Assembly: GCA_023853785.1 (NCBI GenBank)
Contig: JAJIRX010000144.1
Location: 34,612-98,611 of the forward strand
DNA: 64,000 nucleotides
DNA from: Psilocybe azurescens
Lineage: Eukaryota; Basidiomycota; Agaricomycetes; Agaricales; Agrocybaceae
Direction: 5' to 3'
Under the pieces are notes generated by a model. That model ran no database searches. It saw only the letters and a program-made list of their open reading frames with translations, and was not told where the DNA came from. The translations under genes were made by a program, and so were the position numbers. The first letter of the stretch is position 1, and each line of letters opens with the position of its first letter. Shown here piece by piece: positions 11,025 to 22,527 of the stretch.

Positions 11025-11143
11025 TCAACAGAATAAGCAACAAAAAGAGCAGGAACAGAAGGAATTCCAAAATGTAGTGGTTCAATATGAAGTCTATAAT
11101 TATAATGTGGAGTGCAGCAGGCTTGAGGACTCTCAAGAACATA
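10993..11143 (-). pseudogene. upstream piece of the Helitron N-terminal reading frame
   Basis: The minus-strand frame reads SPQACCTPHYNYRLHIEPLH, then SVDPAPAPAPAP into the solo LTR at 10992, and is in frame with the Pro-Ala repeat on the other side. At 11143 it meets the TA border of the Tc1-like element; at 16879 the same frame appears to continue upstream (VCIAAQQSECNA). This is inference from frame continuity; I do not recognise a domain. Confidence 0.45.
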
Positions 11144-11503
11144 CAGTAGCTCAAACTTTTGTCCCAATGTTTTGTGTTTTTGGATAAATTGGCTTATAAA
11201 TCAGTAATGGCTGGAGATAAAATTCTGAAATTTTTATTGTAGATACTAGACACTAATACCTAATACTTGACTGCTAAATCACCTGATATGAAACAGAATT
11301 GATTAAATGATAAATCAAACAAAATGGCTTATCATTGGGACCAAAGTTTGAGCCTCTAATTTAAAACCAATAAATATGGTTTACAAGTATAAAATGTTTT
11401 TGAATTGACTGTGGAAATGGTAAAAAATCTCATGTGACCTTTTTTGTATTGATTTGCTGTGCTGAAATCAATTTCAACCATCTTTATCTCTTACTACAAC
11501 CTC

Positions 11504-12445
11504 ATGAAGCCTATATCTGCTTCTCAGTGTTCTGTTGTGGCTTCTCTTCTTGAAGAAGGATATTCCCTTTGTCAAATAGAGTCTAAAACTGGTCTAGGGA
11601 AGTCTACTATTGGGAGGATCAAGAAAGAATTGGGTTTGGTCAAAGAAAACAACAAACCAGGCTGACATGCCAAGCTTTCTGAAAGAAATAAACAGCAGTT
11701 TGTTGACAAATCAGCACTGGAAAGCTTGACAATGCTGTTCAGGCCACCCATTACATTAATACCATCATATCTACTCCAGTCTCAGCCCAAACAGTCAGAA
11801 ATGCACTAAAGGAAAACAATTTTCAGTCCATTGTTAAGCAGAAATGACCTCTGCTTAAACAGGCTCACAGAAACAAACATCTTAACTTTGCCCAATACCA
11901 TAAAAACTGGACAGTTGAAGATTGGAAACAGGTCTTGTGGACAGATGAAACAAAGATTAACAGGATTGGATCAGATGGGAGGGTCTACACTTGGAAACAG
12001 AAGGGAGAAGCACTTTCAGACAGGACTACTATCCCAACAGTCAAACATGAAGGAGAGAATAACCTTATGGTATGGGGTTGCATGGGTTGGAATGGAGTAG
12101 GAAAGCTGATAGAAGTGCAGGGGATCATGAATGCTGATTAATATTGTGCTATTTTGGAGGAGGGGGTAGAAGAAAGCTTTGAAAATTTGGGAGTTCCAGA
12201 AGAGGAGAGGATTTTTCAGCAGGACAATGAGCCCAAACATATCTCTAAAAGGCTGACCAGTGGTTTGAAGAAAACAACATTCAAGTTATGGAATGGCCTG
12301 CCCAATCCCCAGATATGAACCCCATTGAACACTTGTGGGAACACTTGAAAAGACATTTAAATGAATATCCAACACCACTCAAAGGAGTACATGAATTATG
12401 AGAGAGTGTGGCAGACAAGTAGAACAAGATCACACCAGAAACATG
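11504..12445 (+). pseudogene. Tc1-like DDE transposase, main part
   Basis: The ATG at 11504 opens MKPISASQCSVVASLLEEGY and a helix-turn-helix, TGLGKSTIGRIKKELG. Further on come WTDETKINRIGSDG with the first catalytic Asp, [26 protein letters not shown] with the second Asp, and [19 protein letters not shown] with the catalytic Glu, so all DD34E residues can be seen. In-frame stops occur after NNKPG (11665), after IVKQK, in NAD-YCAI, in HEL-ESV and in ADK-NKI, and one base is missing near 12253. The last 22 residues are at 16617-16684, beyond the insertion. Confidence 0.88.
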
Positions 12446-13287
12446 CCAAACACAAGGTCTTTCCTTTCCCCCACACAATCCATATGGACTCCAGTGGACT
12501 CCAGTGGAATCCCTGTCCAGCCAAACTGGCTGACAGATTGTCCAGTCCACTGGACTGGAACTGGACTGCAGTCCACTGGAGTCCACTGGACTGGGGCTTA
12601 AATATTCACTGAACAACAACAAATAATATATTTATTAGCACAGTCCAGTGGAGTCCAGTGGAGTCCAGTTGAATCCACTGGAGTCCACTGGATGCAATAA
12701 TTAACACAATATCCAAAGTATGATCATTAGTTATTAATATTAATTACAAAAATAAAAGAGTAAAATCAATGGAAATAAACTCTATGAAACAAGTAGTAAA
12801 TGAAACAATAATTAAATATACATGGGAGCAAAGCCTCCCTATGGACACATTTTTGTATTTTGTTCAGTCTGCAGGGTGAAATTTCACAGGCACATGTGAT
12901 GCGCACGGAGGTCTTTACCCTCACCCAGGTATTCCATGTGGAGTCCACCAACTCCGGCATGGAGTTGGAGTTTAGTGACTCTTTTTTGCAGGTGTCCCAG
13001 CCATTTAGAGGTGGAGGCTCCACATGGAGTCCAGCTGGAATCCACTCATCCTCCATGTGGGCCAATGTGGAGGATGTGGAACTCCATGTGGACTCCGTGT
13101 GGAACTTCATCTGAGTCTCACATTCTCCATATGGATTCCATGTGGATTTGACTCATAAAGCATGTATATTAGCATGAATACACTATTTTAGCGCCAATTT
13201 CAAATGGACTCCAGGTGGAGGAAGATCCCCAGATTTTATTTATATTTTATTTATATTTTATTATATTTATTATAGTGTAAAAAAATG

Positions 13288-13360
13288 ACACAATCAGGAA
13301 TTGAACTCAGGCATCAGAGAAAGCCGGACACCAACGCTAAACCAACTAAGCCATATAGGC
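13288..13360 (-). other. tRNA-like segment with A and B boxes
   Basis: The minus strand reads GGCTTAGTTGGTTTAGC, like an A box and D arm, and 35 nt later GAGTTCAATTCC, like a B box and T arm. The T stem pairs only partly and no good acceptor stem forms, so it is not a working tRNA gene; it resembles the head of a tRNA-derived SINE. A homologous segment lies at 27288-27350 in another copy of the same family. It could supply an internal RNA polymerase III promoter. Confidence 0.55.
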
Positions 13361-13782
13361 TTTGTTATTCTTTAAAATTTGATAGTATACATACCAATAC
13401 CACCATTTAACTCGGCATTTCTCGGCAAGTGACAAATAACATCATGTATGTCACTTGTTGATTCTGCGTCCGTCCATTTATTATTCCCACCACCCCACCT
13501 CTTTCTCCGACCACCACCACCCCACTGCCGCCGTCGTGTGTGTCCCCCACCTCGCTGTCGTCGGTCGGAGCCAGGCCCATGCCAACCTGATCCGACACAT
13601 TGCATCGCATTGAACCGAGGCTGACAAAACGCAATCGGACACCCGCGAACAAATGGAGGTGAGTACAGAACAAGGCAGAACAAGGCAGGTGGGGAATGAG
13701 GAAACGAGGCGAGGTGAGACGAATCGCGAACGAGGCAGAACAAGGGGAGGCGATGCGAACGAGGAACAAGGCCGCTTTACAG

Positions 13783-13843
13783 GTAAGTCGCAAATTCTGT
13801 ATGCCCCCGCCATTAACCGTTCCCCCCCCTCTTTTTTGTATAG
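13783..13843 (+). other. conserved spliceosomal intron in the element core
   Basis: Donor GTAAGTCGC and acceptor TTTGTATAG bound 61 nt rich in C and T. The same intron, with donor GTAAGTCGC or GTAAGTCAC and acceptor ATAYAG, appears on the minus strand at 32843-32902, 57718-57774 and 58684-58741. The flanking exons are simple repeats that differ between copies. Confidence 0.6.
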
Positions 13844-14919
13844 GCCTACGACGACGAGGGGGCACGTCACGATACGTACAACGGCAGGTGACGGCACGCA
13901 GGATGCTTACGGACAACGGCAGCGACACGTGCAAAGACCATGACAACGACAGCGGCGTGTACAATGGCCATAGCGGCGACAACGGCTGCGACAACGACGG
14001 CCACAACAACGAAGACGGGTCGCGACAACGATGATGACAGGCACGGCGGCCATGACGACAACGGCGACAACGGGTACGACAGACGCAATGGACACAACAA
14101 CATGACAGATGGACACGCCCGGACGCGTATGACGGCCATCACGGCGTGTACAAAGGCCACCACAACGTGTATGACGGCCACCACAACCTGTATAATGGAC
14201 ACCACAGTGTGTACGGCGGTCACGATGACAACGACAACGCATACGGCGGGGCTACGAGCAACATGGCCGTCCTCTCGCCCCCTTTTTTTCTTTTTTTTCT
14301 TTTTTTTGTCTCGTTTTCTATTTTTTTTATGTTTATGTGCTTCTATGTTTATTTGAACCAACTATGTACCCTCTCGCCTACTTTTTCTGTCTGTTTCATA
14401 TGTTGTTTTTTTATTTCTTTTGTTTACATATTTTTACATATTTCTTTTCTTATGTTTCAGTGATGATGAACTTTGCTAGTAGATAATATTGTAGATAAGT
14501 ATTATGTAGTTTTTAATATATTATATATACATTCTTGCATAAATTTACTATAAGAAAATACATTCCAATTAATATCTGGCTATAGCTGGACTTGGTGAAA
14601 TTCACTAAGTCCTCTCTCTGATGGCCTAAGCTGGAATATTGTCACCCAGGTATGCAGTCCAGGTGGATTCCAATTGAACTCCACCTGGACTCCACCTAGC
14701 CTCCACCTAGCTTCCATATGGCCTCCAGTTGGACTCATGTGGAATTGCTTGAAGTCCACCTGGAGTCCATCTGGAGTCCACCTGAACTCCACCTATCAAA
14801 GATAATTTTTGAACACTTGTATATGTTCCAGATGGACTCCATGTGGAGTCCACCACTTTGTATGGAGTTGGTGGACTCCACATGGAGTTCCTGGGTGGAG
14901 GTAAAGTACACTGCGCACG

Positions 14920-15667
14920 TGTGCCCGGCATTGGCCGATCGGCATGACAACCATCAAATGAGCGACCCCAACCTTTCTTCTGACTACCACCACCACCACC
15001 TTGTCAGTCAGAGCCAGGCGACAGCCAACCCGATGTGACAGAGGATGACAACAACTGTGACGGCCATGCCAATGACAGCAACAACAAGGACCTGGACGAG
15101 GGGCGACCGCAAACACAACAACAAGGACCCGGACGTAGGTGAGGACAACCCAGAGCGAGGACAAGGGGCAAGGGGCAAGGGCAAGGGCAAGGGCAAGGGC
15201 AAGGGTGGCTACCATGAGGACGAGGACAGTGGCAGCGGCGGCGATGAGGACAACAGGGATGGGGATGGGGACGGACGGAGTACGAGGACGGCGAGGACAG
15301 ATGGCGGCCATGAGGACAGGGGCGACAGCTGCAACAGCGACAGCGACAAGGGCGGCAAGGATGGACGATGGCGATGAGGACAGGGACGACAGCTGCAACA
15401 GCGACAAGGACAGCAAGGGCGGACGATGGCCACGAGGACAGGGACCAGGACCGGGATGACAGCTGCGACAGCGGCGGAGACAGGGACAGCGGCTGCGACG
15501 GGGATGGAGACAATGAGGACGAGGATGAGGGCGGGGACAACGGCTGCGACAACGATGAGGACAGACAGGGACAACGGGGACGAGGACAAGGATGCGGACA
15601 ACGGCTGCGACAACGACAAGGACACAGATGGCGGCTGTGACAGCAATGAGAATGGACAGGGATGAGG

Positions 15668-15727
<60 letters not shown>

Positions 15728-16260
15728 ACAACGACACGGATGCGGACAATGGCTGCAACAAGGACGAGGGAGACGGGGACAGTGGCTGCGACAGCGATAA
15801 GGACAGACAGGGATGATGGGGACAAGGACAAGGACAAGGACAAGGACGCAGACACGCACGTGGACACCGGCTGCGACAATGATGAAGACACGGACAGCGG
15901 CTGTGACAGTGACAGGTACGGATGCATACAACAATGGCAGCTACGGCGATGGCGTGGATGACAGCCGGCAGGTCGAGGACAACATGGATGACGTGCACAA
16001 AGGTGACAACAACGAGAACGGAGATGACAGCTGCAACAGCGATGAGGGCGACGGGTATGAGGACGGCAAGGGCGGCGGCTGCGAGGCTGCGACAGCGACA
16101 AGTACCAACAGGTATGAGGACAGCGGCTGCAACAGCAACGACAAGGGCGAAGACGATGCGGACAGCAGCTGCAAAGACGACGGACAGCAGCTGCAAAGAC
16201 AAAGCGGACAACGGCTGCAAAGACAACGACGAAGGGTACGACATGTACGATGGTAAAGTA
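14920..16260. repeat. GACAAC/GGACAAGG minisatellite with a CAA run
   Basis: This is a long stretch of degenerate trinucleotide and hexanucleotide units (GACAAGGGCAAGG, GACAGCGG) with an uninterrupted CAA run at about 15668-15725. The long open frames seen across it on both strands encode only low-complexity Asp/Asn/Thr or Val/Leu/Ser strings and are by-products of the repeat. It is the core of the element at 12454-16608. Confidence 0.85.
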
Positions 16261-16616
16261 CTGCTCCCACCCCCCCTTTTTTATTTTTATTTTTATTCGC
16301 TTTTTCTTCCTTTTGTCTTGACCCTCACATGTAGATAGTAATGTATTAAATAGTTATTAATATACTGTATTCCACTAATCTGAATTTATGTTAAGATTGA
16401 ATTTATTTACTGTATCAAGTCCAGTGGACTCCAGTGGACTGCAGTTATTTTAGTCCATATTCACTGTATAGTATAAGATCTACTAAAGTGCAGTGGAATC
16501 CACTGGAGTCCACTGGACTCTGTTTATCTTTTTACACTCAGTATATAGGCAAGTCCAGTGGAGTCCAGTGGAGTCCATATGGACTGTGTGGGGGATGGTA
16601 AAGTACTGCCAAACAC

Positions 16617-16684
16617 TCATAGAAAGCATGCCCAGAAGAATTGCAGCAATCCTTAAGACAAAAGGAGGTGATACCAAGTATTGA
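16617..16684 (+). pseudogene. Tc1-like transposase, last exon-like piece
   Basis: The 22 codons read LIESMPRRIAA and ILKTKGGDTKY and stop. This is the normal C-terminal end of Tc1-like transposases and continues the frame cut at 12445. It is separated from the rest only by the 4.2-kb insertion. Confidence 0.88.
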
Positions 16685-16878
16685 ATAGTATTATAATAGA
16701 AGCTCAAACTTTTATCCCAATGATAAGTCATTTTGTTTGATTTATCATTTAATCAATTTGGTATTAGTGTCTAGTATCTACAATAAAAATTTCAGAATTT
16801 TATCTCCAGCCATTACTGATTTATAAACCAATTTATCCAAAAACACAAAACATTGGAACAAAAGTTTGAGCTACTGTA

Positions 16879-17893
16879 GGCATTGCACTCAGATTGCTGT
16901 GCAGCAATACAAACACATTGTGGGGTATTTGGAGAAATTTCAGGCCTATATATAAATATTGATTAGCTTACTCTCTAAATTAATTAATATTAAAGGAAAC
17001 ATACATAATTCAGTAGTCTTATTTGTATGGTAAATCTAGGAATGATTAGCCTTTCTGGTCCAGCAGTGTTATCTGATATTGTAGAAAAAGCAAAATCAGT
17101 GGTAACAGCTGCAGTTGATAATGGAGATTCAATCCCATAAGAAAAGGAGGCAACTATAGTCCACAGACTTGCCAGCCAATCGTCCTGCAAACTGTATCCA
17201 GAAAGAGGTCCAAAAGCAACTGGCAGACACCTTGTAAAAAGGCATCCAGGGAAGTAGGACTTTACTGGGTGTCGCCCTTGGTTTTCAGTTTTCCAATAAC
17301 TGGATGCACTGCTACAGCAGATAGCACAATCACCACCACCACCAAATCCAAATACAGAAAGAAGAAGAAGCAAAGATCTGCAAAAAATGAGAAAAGTCAG
17401 TCAGGATGGGTATCGAACTTATTACTCACCAAAGGAAGACAGAAAACAAACACTTCATAAAAGTTAGAACAGTCAGACTGAGATATATAGGCTTTACTCA
17501 CCCAAAAAAGACAGAAAAAGTGAAGCAGATCAGAATAGTCTGGAGTCTGGATAGGTTTTAAAAATTGCACTGAGCCAAAGATGTCACTGTAGAACACTCA
17601 CCAAAGCCAATAACCACCCAGAACTGCTTTAATATAGCTGGATATGGCTAATATATGCTTTGAGGGTGAGTTATTCTCAGGAATGTTGGCACAGAATAAA
17701 TTACTAGACTGTGTGGGATGCAAAGCATTGTTGTTGTGTGGATATTTCATGGTTAATTCATGACACCAACTTTGTCGTTTGCCATCAGCCACTGACTGTT
17801 TATTTTAGAAGGCCCTGCTGGGTGATCCAAAAAGTTGCCAATCTAATTTGGTTGTTTGTTTAAAAAGGCTCCACAGTGCAGGCCCCAAAAGGC
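16879..17893 (-). other. unassigned stretch, possible upstream exons of the Helitron gene
   Basis: A minus-strand frame (17373-16990) reads SGYSLQDDWLASLWTIVAS and further residues that I do not recognise, followed by a plausible intron with donor GTATGT and acceptor TATATAG (about 16998-16941). After it the frame VCIAAQQSECNA meets the Tc1-like border. An in-frame stop near 17045 spoils a clean join. The rest (17400-17890) holds only short frames. The coding assignment is a guess. Confidence 0.3.
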
Positions 17894-18443
17894 ATATACT
17901 TTACCTCCAGCCAGGAACTCCATGTGGAGTTCACCAACTCCATACAAAAGTGGTGGGCTCCACATGGACTCCATCTGGAACATATGTAAATGTCCAAAAA
18001 TTATCTTTAATAGATGGAGTTCAGGTGGAGTTCAATTAGAATCCACCTGGAGTTCCCAACTTTAACTTCATGAAATAGAATCCAGTTGGATTCCAACTGA
18101 AATATATTAATCTTTCAATCTTAATATAGGTTCATGTAAGTGTAATATAATATATTAACAACTATGTATTATATTTTTATCTACTTGTGAGATTCATCAT
18201 TAAAAAAACAAATAAAATAAAAAATAAAAAGCATAACAAACAGACAAAAAATGAGGAGGGAAGTACATACTTGGATCAGATAAACAAACAAATATATAAA
18301 TGAAAATGAAAATGAAATGAGAAAAGAAAAAAGAAGAAAAAAGGAAAAAATATGAAAAAAGAAAGAGAAAACCTTAGAAAAAGGAGGTCTGAGAGTAGTC
18401 AGATTGGTCATAGCCCCCACCATACATGTTGTGGTTGTCATGG

Positions 18444-18639
18444 TGTTGAACAGGTTTGGTCGGCGTGGTTTCGCAGGAACAGCTGATCCTTTGTTAACTC
18501 TGCTTGTAGAAGCTAGAGAGAACAGAAGGAGCGGGAAAGTATCTACGTCGCCAGTACATTATGTAATCATGTAGATAAGAAAGAAAGGAAATATAAGTAC
18601 TTAGATGTACTAAAGAGTCCTATATCAATATATTCGACA
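18444..18639 (-). repeat. copia 3-prime LTR
   Basis: This 196-bp terminal repeat begins TGTTGAAC and ends TTCGACA and is preceded by the 5-bp duplication CATGG (18439-18443). On the minus strand the purine run AGGAGGGAGTG lies just before it, as expected for a polypurine tract. It lacks the 48-bp internal duplication seen in the other LTR. Confidence 0.9.
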
Positions 18640-18661
18640 CTCCCTCCTGATGTAGCGTCTC

Positions 18662-18975
18662 TTAAGTCTGGAACATCATGCAACGGGATTGCTTGAAGGA
18701 GAGCCTCACGACTCCCATGAGGAAATGGAAGCGGTTGCACAAATCGTGCGAGAGGGGTTTTGTGAGGATATCCACTATCATCTCATCTGTTTGAATGTAA
18801 ACAGGTGTGATTTTGCTGTTGTATACAGCATCGCGAAGCCAAAAGAAATGCCTATCCAGGTGTTTCAGTTTTCCCATATTCTCTGGATGTTTACTGACTG
18901 AGATTGCAGATTGGTTGTCCATGGACAGTTCCGATGCTGAACTACGTAGTGTGTGATTTGATATATAAATCAAAA
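18662..18975 (-). pseudogene. copia RNase H, C-terminal end
   Basis: The minus-strand frame reads SMDNQSAISVSKHPENMGK, then HLDRHFFWLRDAV and a DILTKPLSHD block, which is the end of the copia RNase H domain. It is separated from the rest of the domain (20604 onward) by about 1.6 kb of unrelated sequence. It ends just before the polypurine tract and 3-prime LTR. Confidence 0.85.
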
Positions 18976-20603
18976 CCAAAACACAAACCAGAGAGGAATG
19001 GTCTAGACTAGATAAGATGACTCTCTCCCTGTTGAGTTAATGTGAGGGCTGGCTTGGCCACTAGGTTCTGAAGATATATGTGGTCTGAGGAGGGCAGGGA
19101 CGTATGAAGGAGGAGGAATGGATGAGGGAATATAAAATGCCCTTGAGTATTTACTGGGAGAAAGCAACCCGACTTGATTGGGGTAGAATGGTGTGAATGA
19201 GGTGTGATGACTGTGGAGGGGCCAAATGACTAGATAATTTGCAGGGATTGATACAGGGGCAGGAGTGAGAATGTAGTCTTGATCCTAGTGCGCTTCAATC
19301 GAGTCTACAGCGTCTGCAAAGCTAGAAGTAAAGCCTGATGATGGAGTAATGGCTTGAGCGGCCTGGAGTGATAGATGGTGAAGGATTGTGCGATATTCTT
19401 GAACCAAAAATCAAACAGAGCGGTGAAGTGAATGAGGAATGACTAGGGCGATGGATGAAGATGACAACAAGACCAAGATTGCTGAATAAAATATTCTGGA
19501 GCAACTGAAGCGATGGGGAGTTGAGGATCTTGATGTAGAGGAAGAATGAAGGGTCTGGAGGATGATAGGACCGAAATGAACTGGACAAATTGCTCTGGGA
19601 TGTGAGAGCGTGGGTGGTTGGATAGGCTGGTCTACCCTCTGATGAACGTCTTGAATAACTGGAGTGATTGTTGAATTTTGTGCTGAATATTGATAGAGAT
19701 TGATTGAATGCGTGCTTGGAGTGCTGGACTGAGTACTTGATAACTTGAAATCTTTGCTGTGAAGAAAGTTGGGGCTTGTAACTTCCTTGCATTCCAAGCG
19801 ATACTAATACATGGTTTATATACCAGAGAACATAGAAAAATATTTAAAAGAGATCAAGCGTCCAAACTATACTAATCATTCTGTAGAACAACACCCAGTA
19901 GTCCCATCTGTCAACTACATACAATAGATTGAAGGCTGACGGAGTTTAGGAGTGAAAAATAGAAGGATGAGTAAGTAAGTAACATAGGATGAGTAAGAAG
20001 TATAAGCAGGATTATGAAAAGCGAAGTGAGATGAGTAAGAAAGAAGCGAAGCTGAGTAAGTACAACAAGCAAGAATGACAAAAGGAAGGAAGTATCAATC
20101 ATATGAAAGTGTCAGACAATAGAAAAGGAGCCAAAATAGCGAACAAGTACCATGCTAATGAATAGAACCAGTCTATTCATGGCACAGCTCAGTCATCCAT
20201 TACCAAGACTGCTGAGTGAGACAAAGATTTGCTGCATATGTGGAATCCAGTTAAGGACCAAATAGTTGTAGATGACCAAATGCTGATGACAATGGTGATA
20301 TATGATGCTGTGCAGTGCTGTGCATACTAGGATGGATAAGAATGATGTCCAGGAATAAGCTGCGTATAGCCTTGAGGTTCGAAATAGATAGACGATTGAA
20401 TCACTGATAGGGAATGTAGCTGATCAAATAGTTGAAGTGGAGATTGAAAGTTGTAATGGAGATTGAAGTGGACTGTGAATGGGCTTCAACGTTGAATATT
20501 GAGGGATGTGCTTCAGATAAAAATGCGAAATAATAACCCTGGCTTCTGCATGCAATGGGGAGTCGAGACAGATGCTCTAAGCTTATAGATAAATCTCATA
20601 TCC
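18976..20603. mobile_element. unidentified 1.6-kb insertion in the copia RNase H
   Basis: The sequence between the two halves of RNase H matches no protein I know; its minus-strand frames (19797-19322) are Ser/Pro/His rich. The octamer AATCAAAA occurs at both borders (18968-18975 and 20604-20611) and may be a target duplication, but no inverted or LTR-like ends are evident. Exact ends and class are uncertain. Confidence 0.4.
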
Positions 20604-21258
20604 AATCAAAATTGGTGTATGACAATGCGCCTTTTTGGGTGTACCCAAATTCTTTGAGAAGTGAACGCATGCTATACAAGGTGCAACCGGCCTCACTGGC
20701 TGCTACAAATTCAGCCTCGGTTGTGGACATGGTGACAATTGATTGGAGTTTGCTAGACCAGTCCACGGCTCTGCTGCCAATGGTAATGAGATAGCCAGAG
20801 GTCGATTTACCATTGTCAACGTTGCCACCATGGTCAGCATCAGAGTAGGTACGGAATATTTGAAAATTGGGCTGTGCGGCGTCTGCTGAATACTCGATCC
20901 TGTAGTCCAGAGTCCAACAGATGTACCGAAGGAGGTGCTTAAAAGCACGCCAGTGCTCGATTCTGGGGTTGGAGTTGAACCTGCATAGCACACCAACAGT
21001 GTACATCAAGTAGGGGCGTGTGCATTGAGCTAAGTACAGGATGGCACCAGTACCCTGTATATAGGGATACTTGGCCATTTCAGCGCTCTCCTCGTCAGTA
21101 GCCGGGGACTGGGCCTTTGACAATTCCTTGGATGGGTCCATAGATGTTGAAATTGGCTTGCAGTCAATCATTCCAAATCGTGCAAGTAGATCGACTGCAT
21201 ACGCTCGTTGGTCAATCCAAAGTCTGCAGGATTTCACGATCGTGTGTGACGTGTACAC
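20604..21258 (-). pseudogene. copia RNase H, main part
   Basis: The frame starts in the tail of the reverse transcriptase (MDPSKELSKAQSP) and carries YLAQCTRPYLMYTVGVL, then FRTYSDADHGGNVDNGKSTS with the RNase H Asp, and STTEAEFVAASEAG with the catalytic Glu. These are standard copia RNase H motifs, and the enzyme would remove RNA from the RNA-DNA hybrid. The domain is cut at its end by the 1.6-kb insertion. Confidence 0.9.
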
Positions 21259-22527
21259 CTAGTAACCCCACAGTTGGCCCAAGGTGTCTAAGCTTGAAAT
21301 GCTTTCTGAGTTCCTCGATGAGGCACAAGATGGCAGGGCAGTCAGTGGAGGCAATGGTCAAGTCATCCACATGTACTGGTATGATTATGCGTACACCGTC
21401 AGCGGATGTAGCAGTATACACATGGATCTGATATGATACGTGTGAATCCTATGGATAAGAATACTTCATTTATTTGCTTGTGCCAAAGATAAGCGCCTTG
21501 TTTCAATCCATACATGCCCTTGTGGAGTAAGCCAACGACAGGACCATCTCCTGGTTTCTTGACAGTGACAGCAGGGAGAGTTTTGTCAGCGCCATCAGGA
21601 AGGCAAAGGTAAAGCTCCATGTCTGCGAGGCTGTTGAGAAAGGCAGCTGTAATATCCACTGATTCCAGGTGCATATCTTCAATTGCAGTGATTGCCAGGA
21701 TGGTTCGTACTGCAGACCATCGTGCTGTAGGTGCAAAGGTTTTGTCGTAGTCCACTCCAGGATGCTGACTAAATCCTTGTGCTACTATCCTTGCCTTGAA
21801 TCACTCGAGTGTGCCGTCAGGCATATGCTTAACTTTGAATACCCATCTAGAGCCAATAGAGCGCTGGCCAGCTGGGAGGTACACAACAGTCCATGTTCCA
21901 TTGACTTTGTGATTATTCATCTCCTCTGCCATTGCTTTGTACCATTCCTCAGCATGATCGGAATTGACTGCTTCCTTGTAAGAGCGTGGGTTGGTATCAT
22001 GTGCTCCCACCTTTAGAGCTGCATGGTTGTCTAGGTTGACTGCAAAGCAGCCATATCCTGCAATATCCACCCCGGTTTCGATAAAGGCTTGCCCAGCAAG
22101 CATTAGTGCTTTGTCTGAGGCAAGGTTCAGGTTGAAATCCAAGATCTGGCAGCTGTTGGCATCAACTGGACCAACTTGGACATCCCAAAGCAGATCTTCT
22201 GCCCTCGTCAACAGGCGGGGCAGCATCAGCATGAGCAGGGATGGGTGCAAGGGGAGAAATCCGCAATTTCTGCCTTGCAACAGCATCATTGTATATGGCT
22301 GTTTGTGAAGGTGCCGGGGCACGCTGCCTAGTAGACCGCCCAGCGTTCCTGGAGCATAGGGCACCTCAGGAGGGCCTGGTGGCTGCATGGGAGGCAGTCC
22401 TGGCATAACAACAGGTGGGGGATCAGCAGCAGCTGGAATCACAGGTGGTTCAGGCAGCGCAACTCCCTCCGGAGCAGCATCTAGATGATCAGCATCAGGA
22501 AACGGTTTGACGATATCCTCATCATCA
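21212..22527 (-). pseudogene. copia reverse transcriptase
   Basis: The region reads EEWYKAMAEEMNNHKVNGTW, GSRWVFKVKHMPDGTLE, FAPTARWSAVRTI, YGLKQGAYLWHKQ and PVHVDDLTIAS, the last holding the catalytic Asp pair (about 21360-21380). A TGA at 21801-21803 interrupts GTLE-FKARIV, where copia proteins normally have Arg, consistent with CGA to TGA. A frame change near 21400 separates the fingers and palm from the VDD box. The proline-rich part 22442-22250 links it to integrase. Confidence 0.92.

Larger units (their letters stand above)
840..11143 (-). mobile_element. decayed Helitron (rolling-circle transposon) with nested insertions
   Basis: Read on the minus strand the parts come in Helitron order: Pro/Ala-rich N-terminus (11143-9931), Helitron-like N-terminal domain (9930-9238), HUH and tyrosine Rep motifs (8340-6297), a linker (6290-5490), and a PIF1-type helicase (5490-4577, then 1859-1290). 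The host frame is interrupted by the solo LTR at 10610-10992, the element at 8644-8886, the Tc1-like element at 6300-7906 and the TIR element at 1862-4574. Removing each insertion plus one copy of its target duplication rejoins the reading frame, so all are later arrivals. In-frame stops and shifts show the Helitron is dead. The 5-prime end is not resolved and may continue beyond the Tc1-like insertion at 11144-16876. Confidence 0.85.
12908..14911. mobile_element. 2.0-kb palindrome-array element, family GGAGTCCACC
   Basis: The flanking 8-bp duplication TGCGCACG is exact (12900-12907 and 14912-14919). The ends read GAGGTCTTTACCCTCACCC and, reversed, GTGTACTTTACCTCCACCC. Next to the ends are GGAGTCC/GGACTCC motifs with an 11-bp period (about 12930-13210 and 14650-14895). 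The interior holds a tRNA-like segment (13288-13360, minus), a conserved intron (13783-13843), a GACAAC-type minisatellite (13850-14260) and T-rich tracts (14280-14460). Related copies are 17894-27656 and the right part of 56691-59359. Confidence 0.88.
12454..16608. mobile_element. 4.2-kb palindrome-array element, family GGACTCCAGT
   Basis: It is flanked by the exact 8-bp duplication CCAAACAC (12446-12453 and 16609-16616) inside the Tc1-like transposase. Removing it joins TPETCQT to LIESMPRRIAA in frame. The ends read AAGGTCTTTCC and, reversed, CAGTACTTTACC, then CCCCCACACA and GGACTCC arrays with a 10-bp period (about 12480-12690 and 16418-16585). The core (14920-16260) is a long GACAAC-type repeat region. 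A second element, 12908-14911, is nested inside. No transposase was found. Confidence 0.88.
11144..16876 (+). mobile_element. Tc1-like element, family 2, split by a 4.2-kb insertion
   Basis: The ends read CAGTAGCTCAAACTTTTGT on both strands, with TA at 11142-11143 and 16877-16878. The inverted repeats are about 190-200 bp (11144-11345 and 16690-16876). Without the insertion at 12454-16608 the element would be about 1.57 kb, normal for Tc1. It carries a plus-strand transposase and is not closely related to the family at 2852. Confidence 0.92.

Noticed and set aside
13288..13360. A functional tRNA gene.
   Set aside because: A and B boxes are present, but the acceptor and T stems do not pair properly and no convincing anticodon arm forms.
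14796..16244. Very long open frames encoding Val/Leu/Ser or Asp/Asn/Thr strings.
   Set aside because: They are open in several frames at once because the underlying DNA is a minisatellite; no domain, start context or conserved frame between copies.
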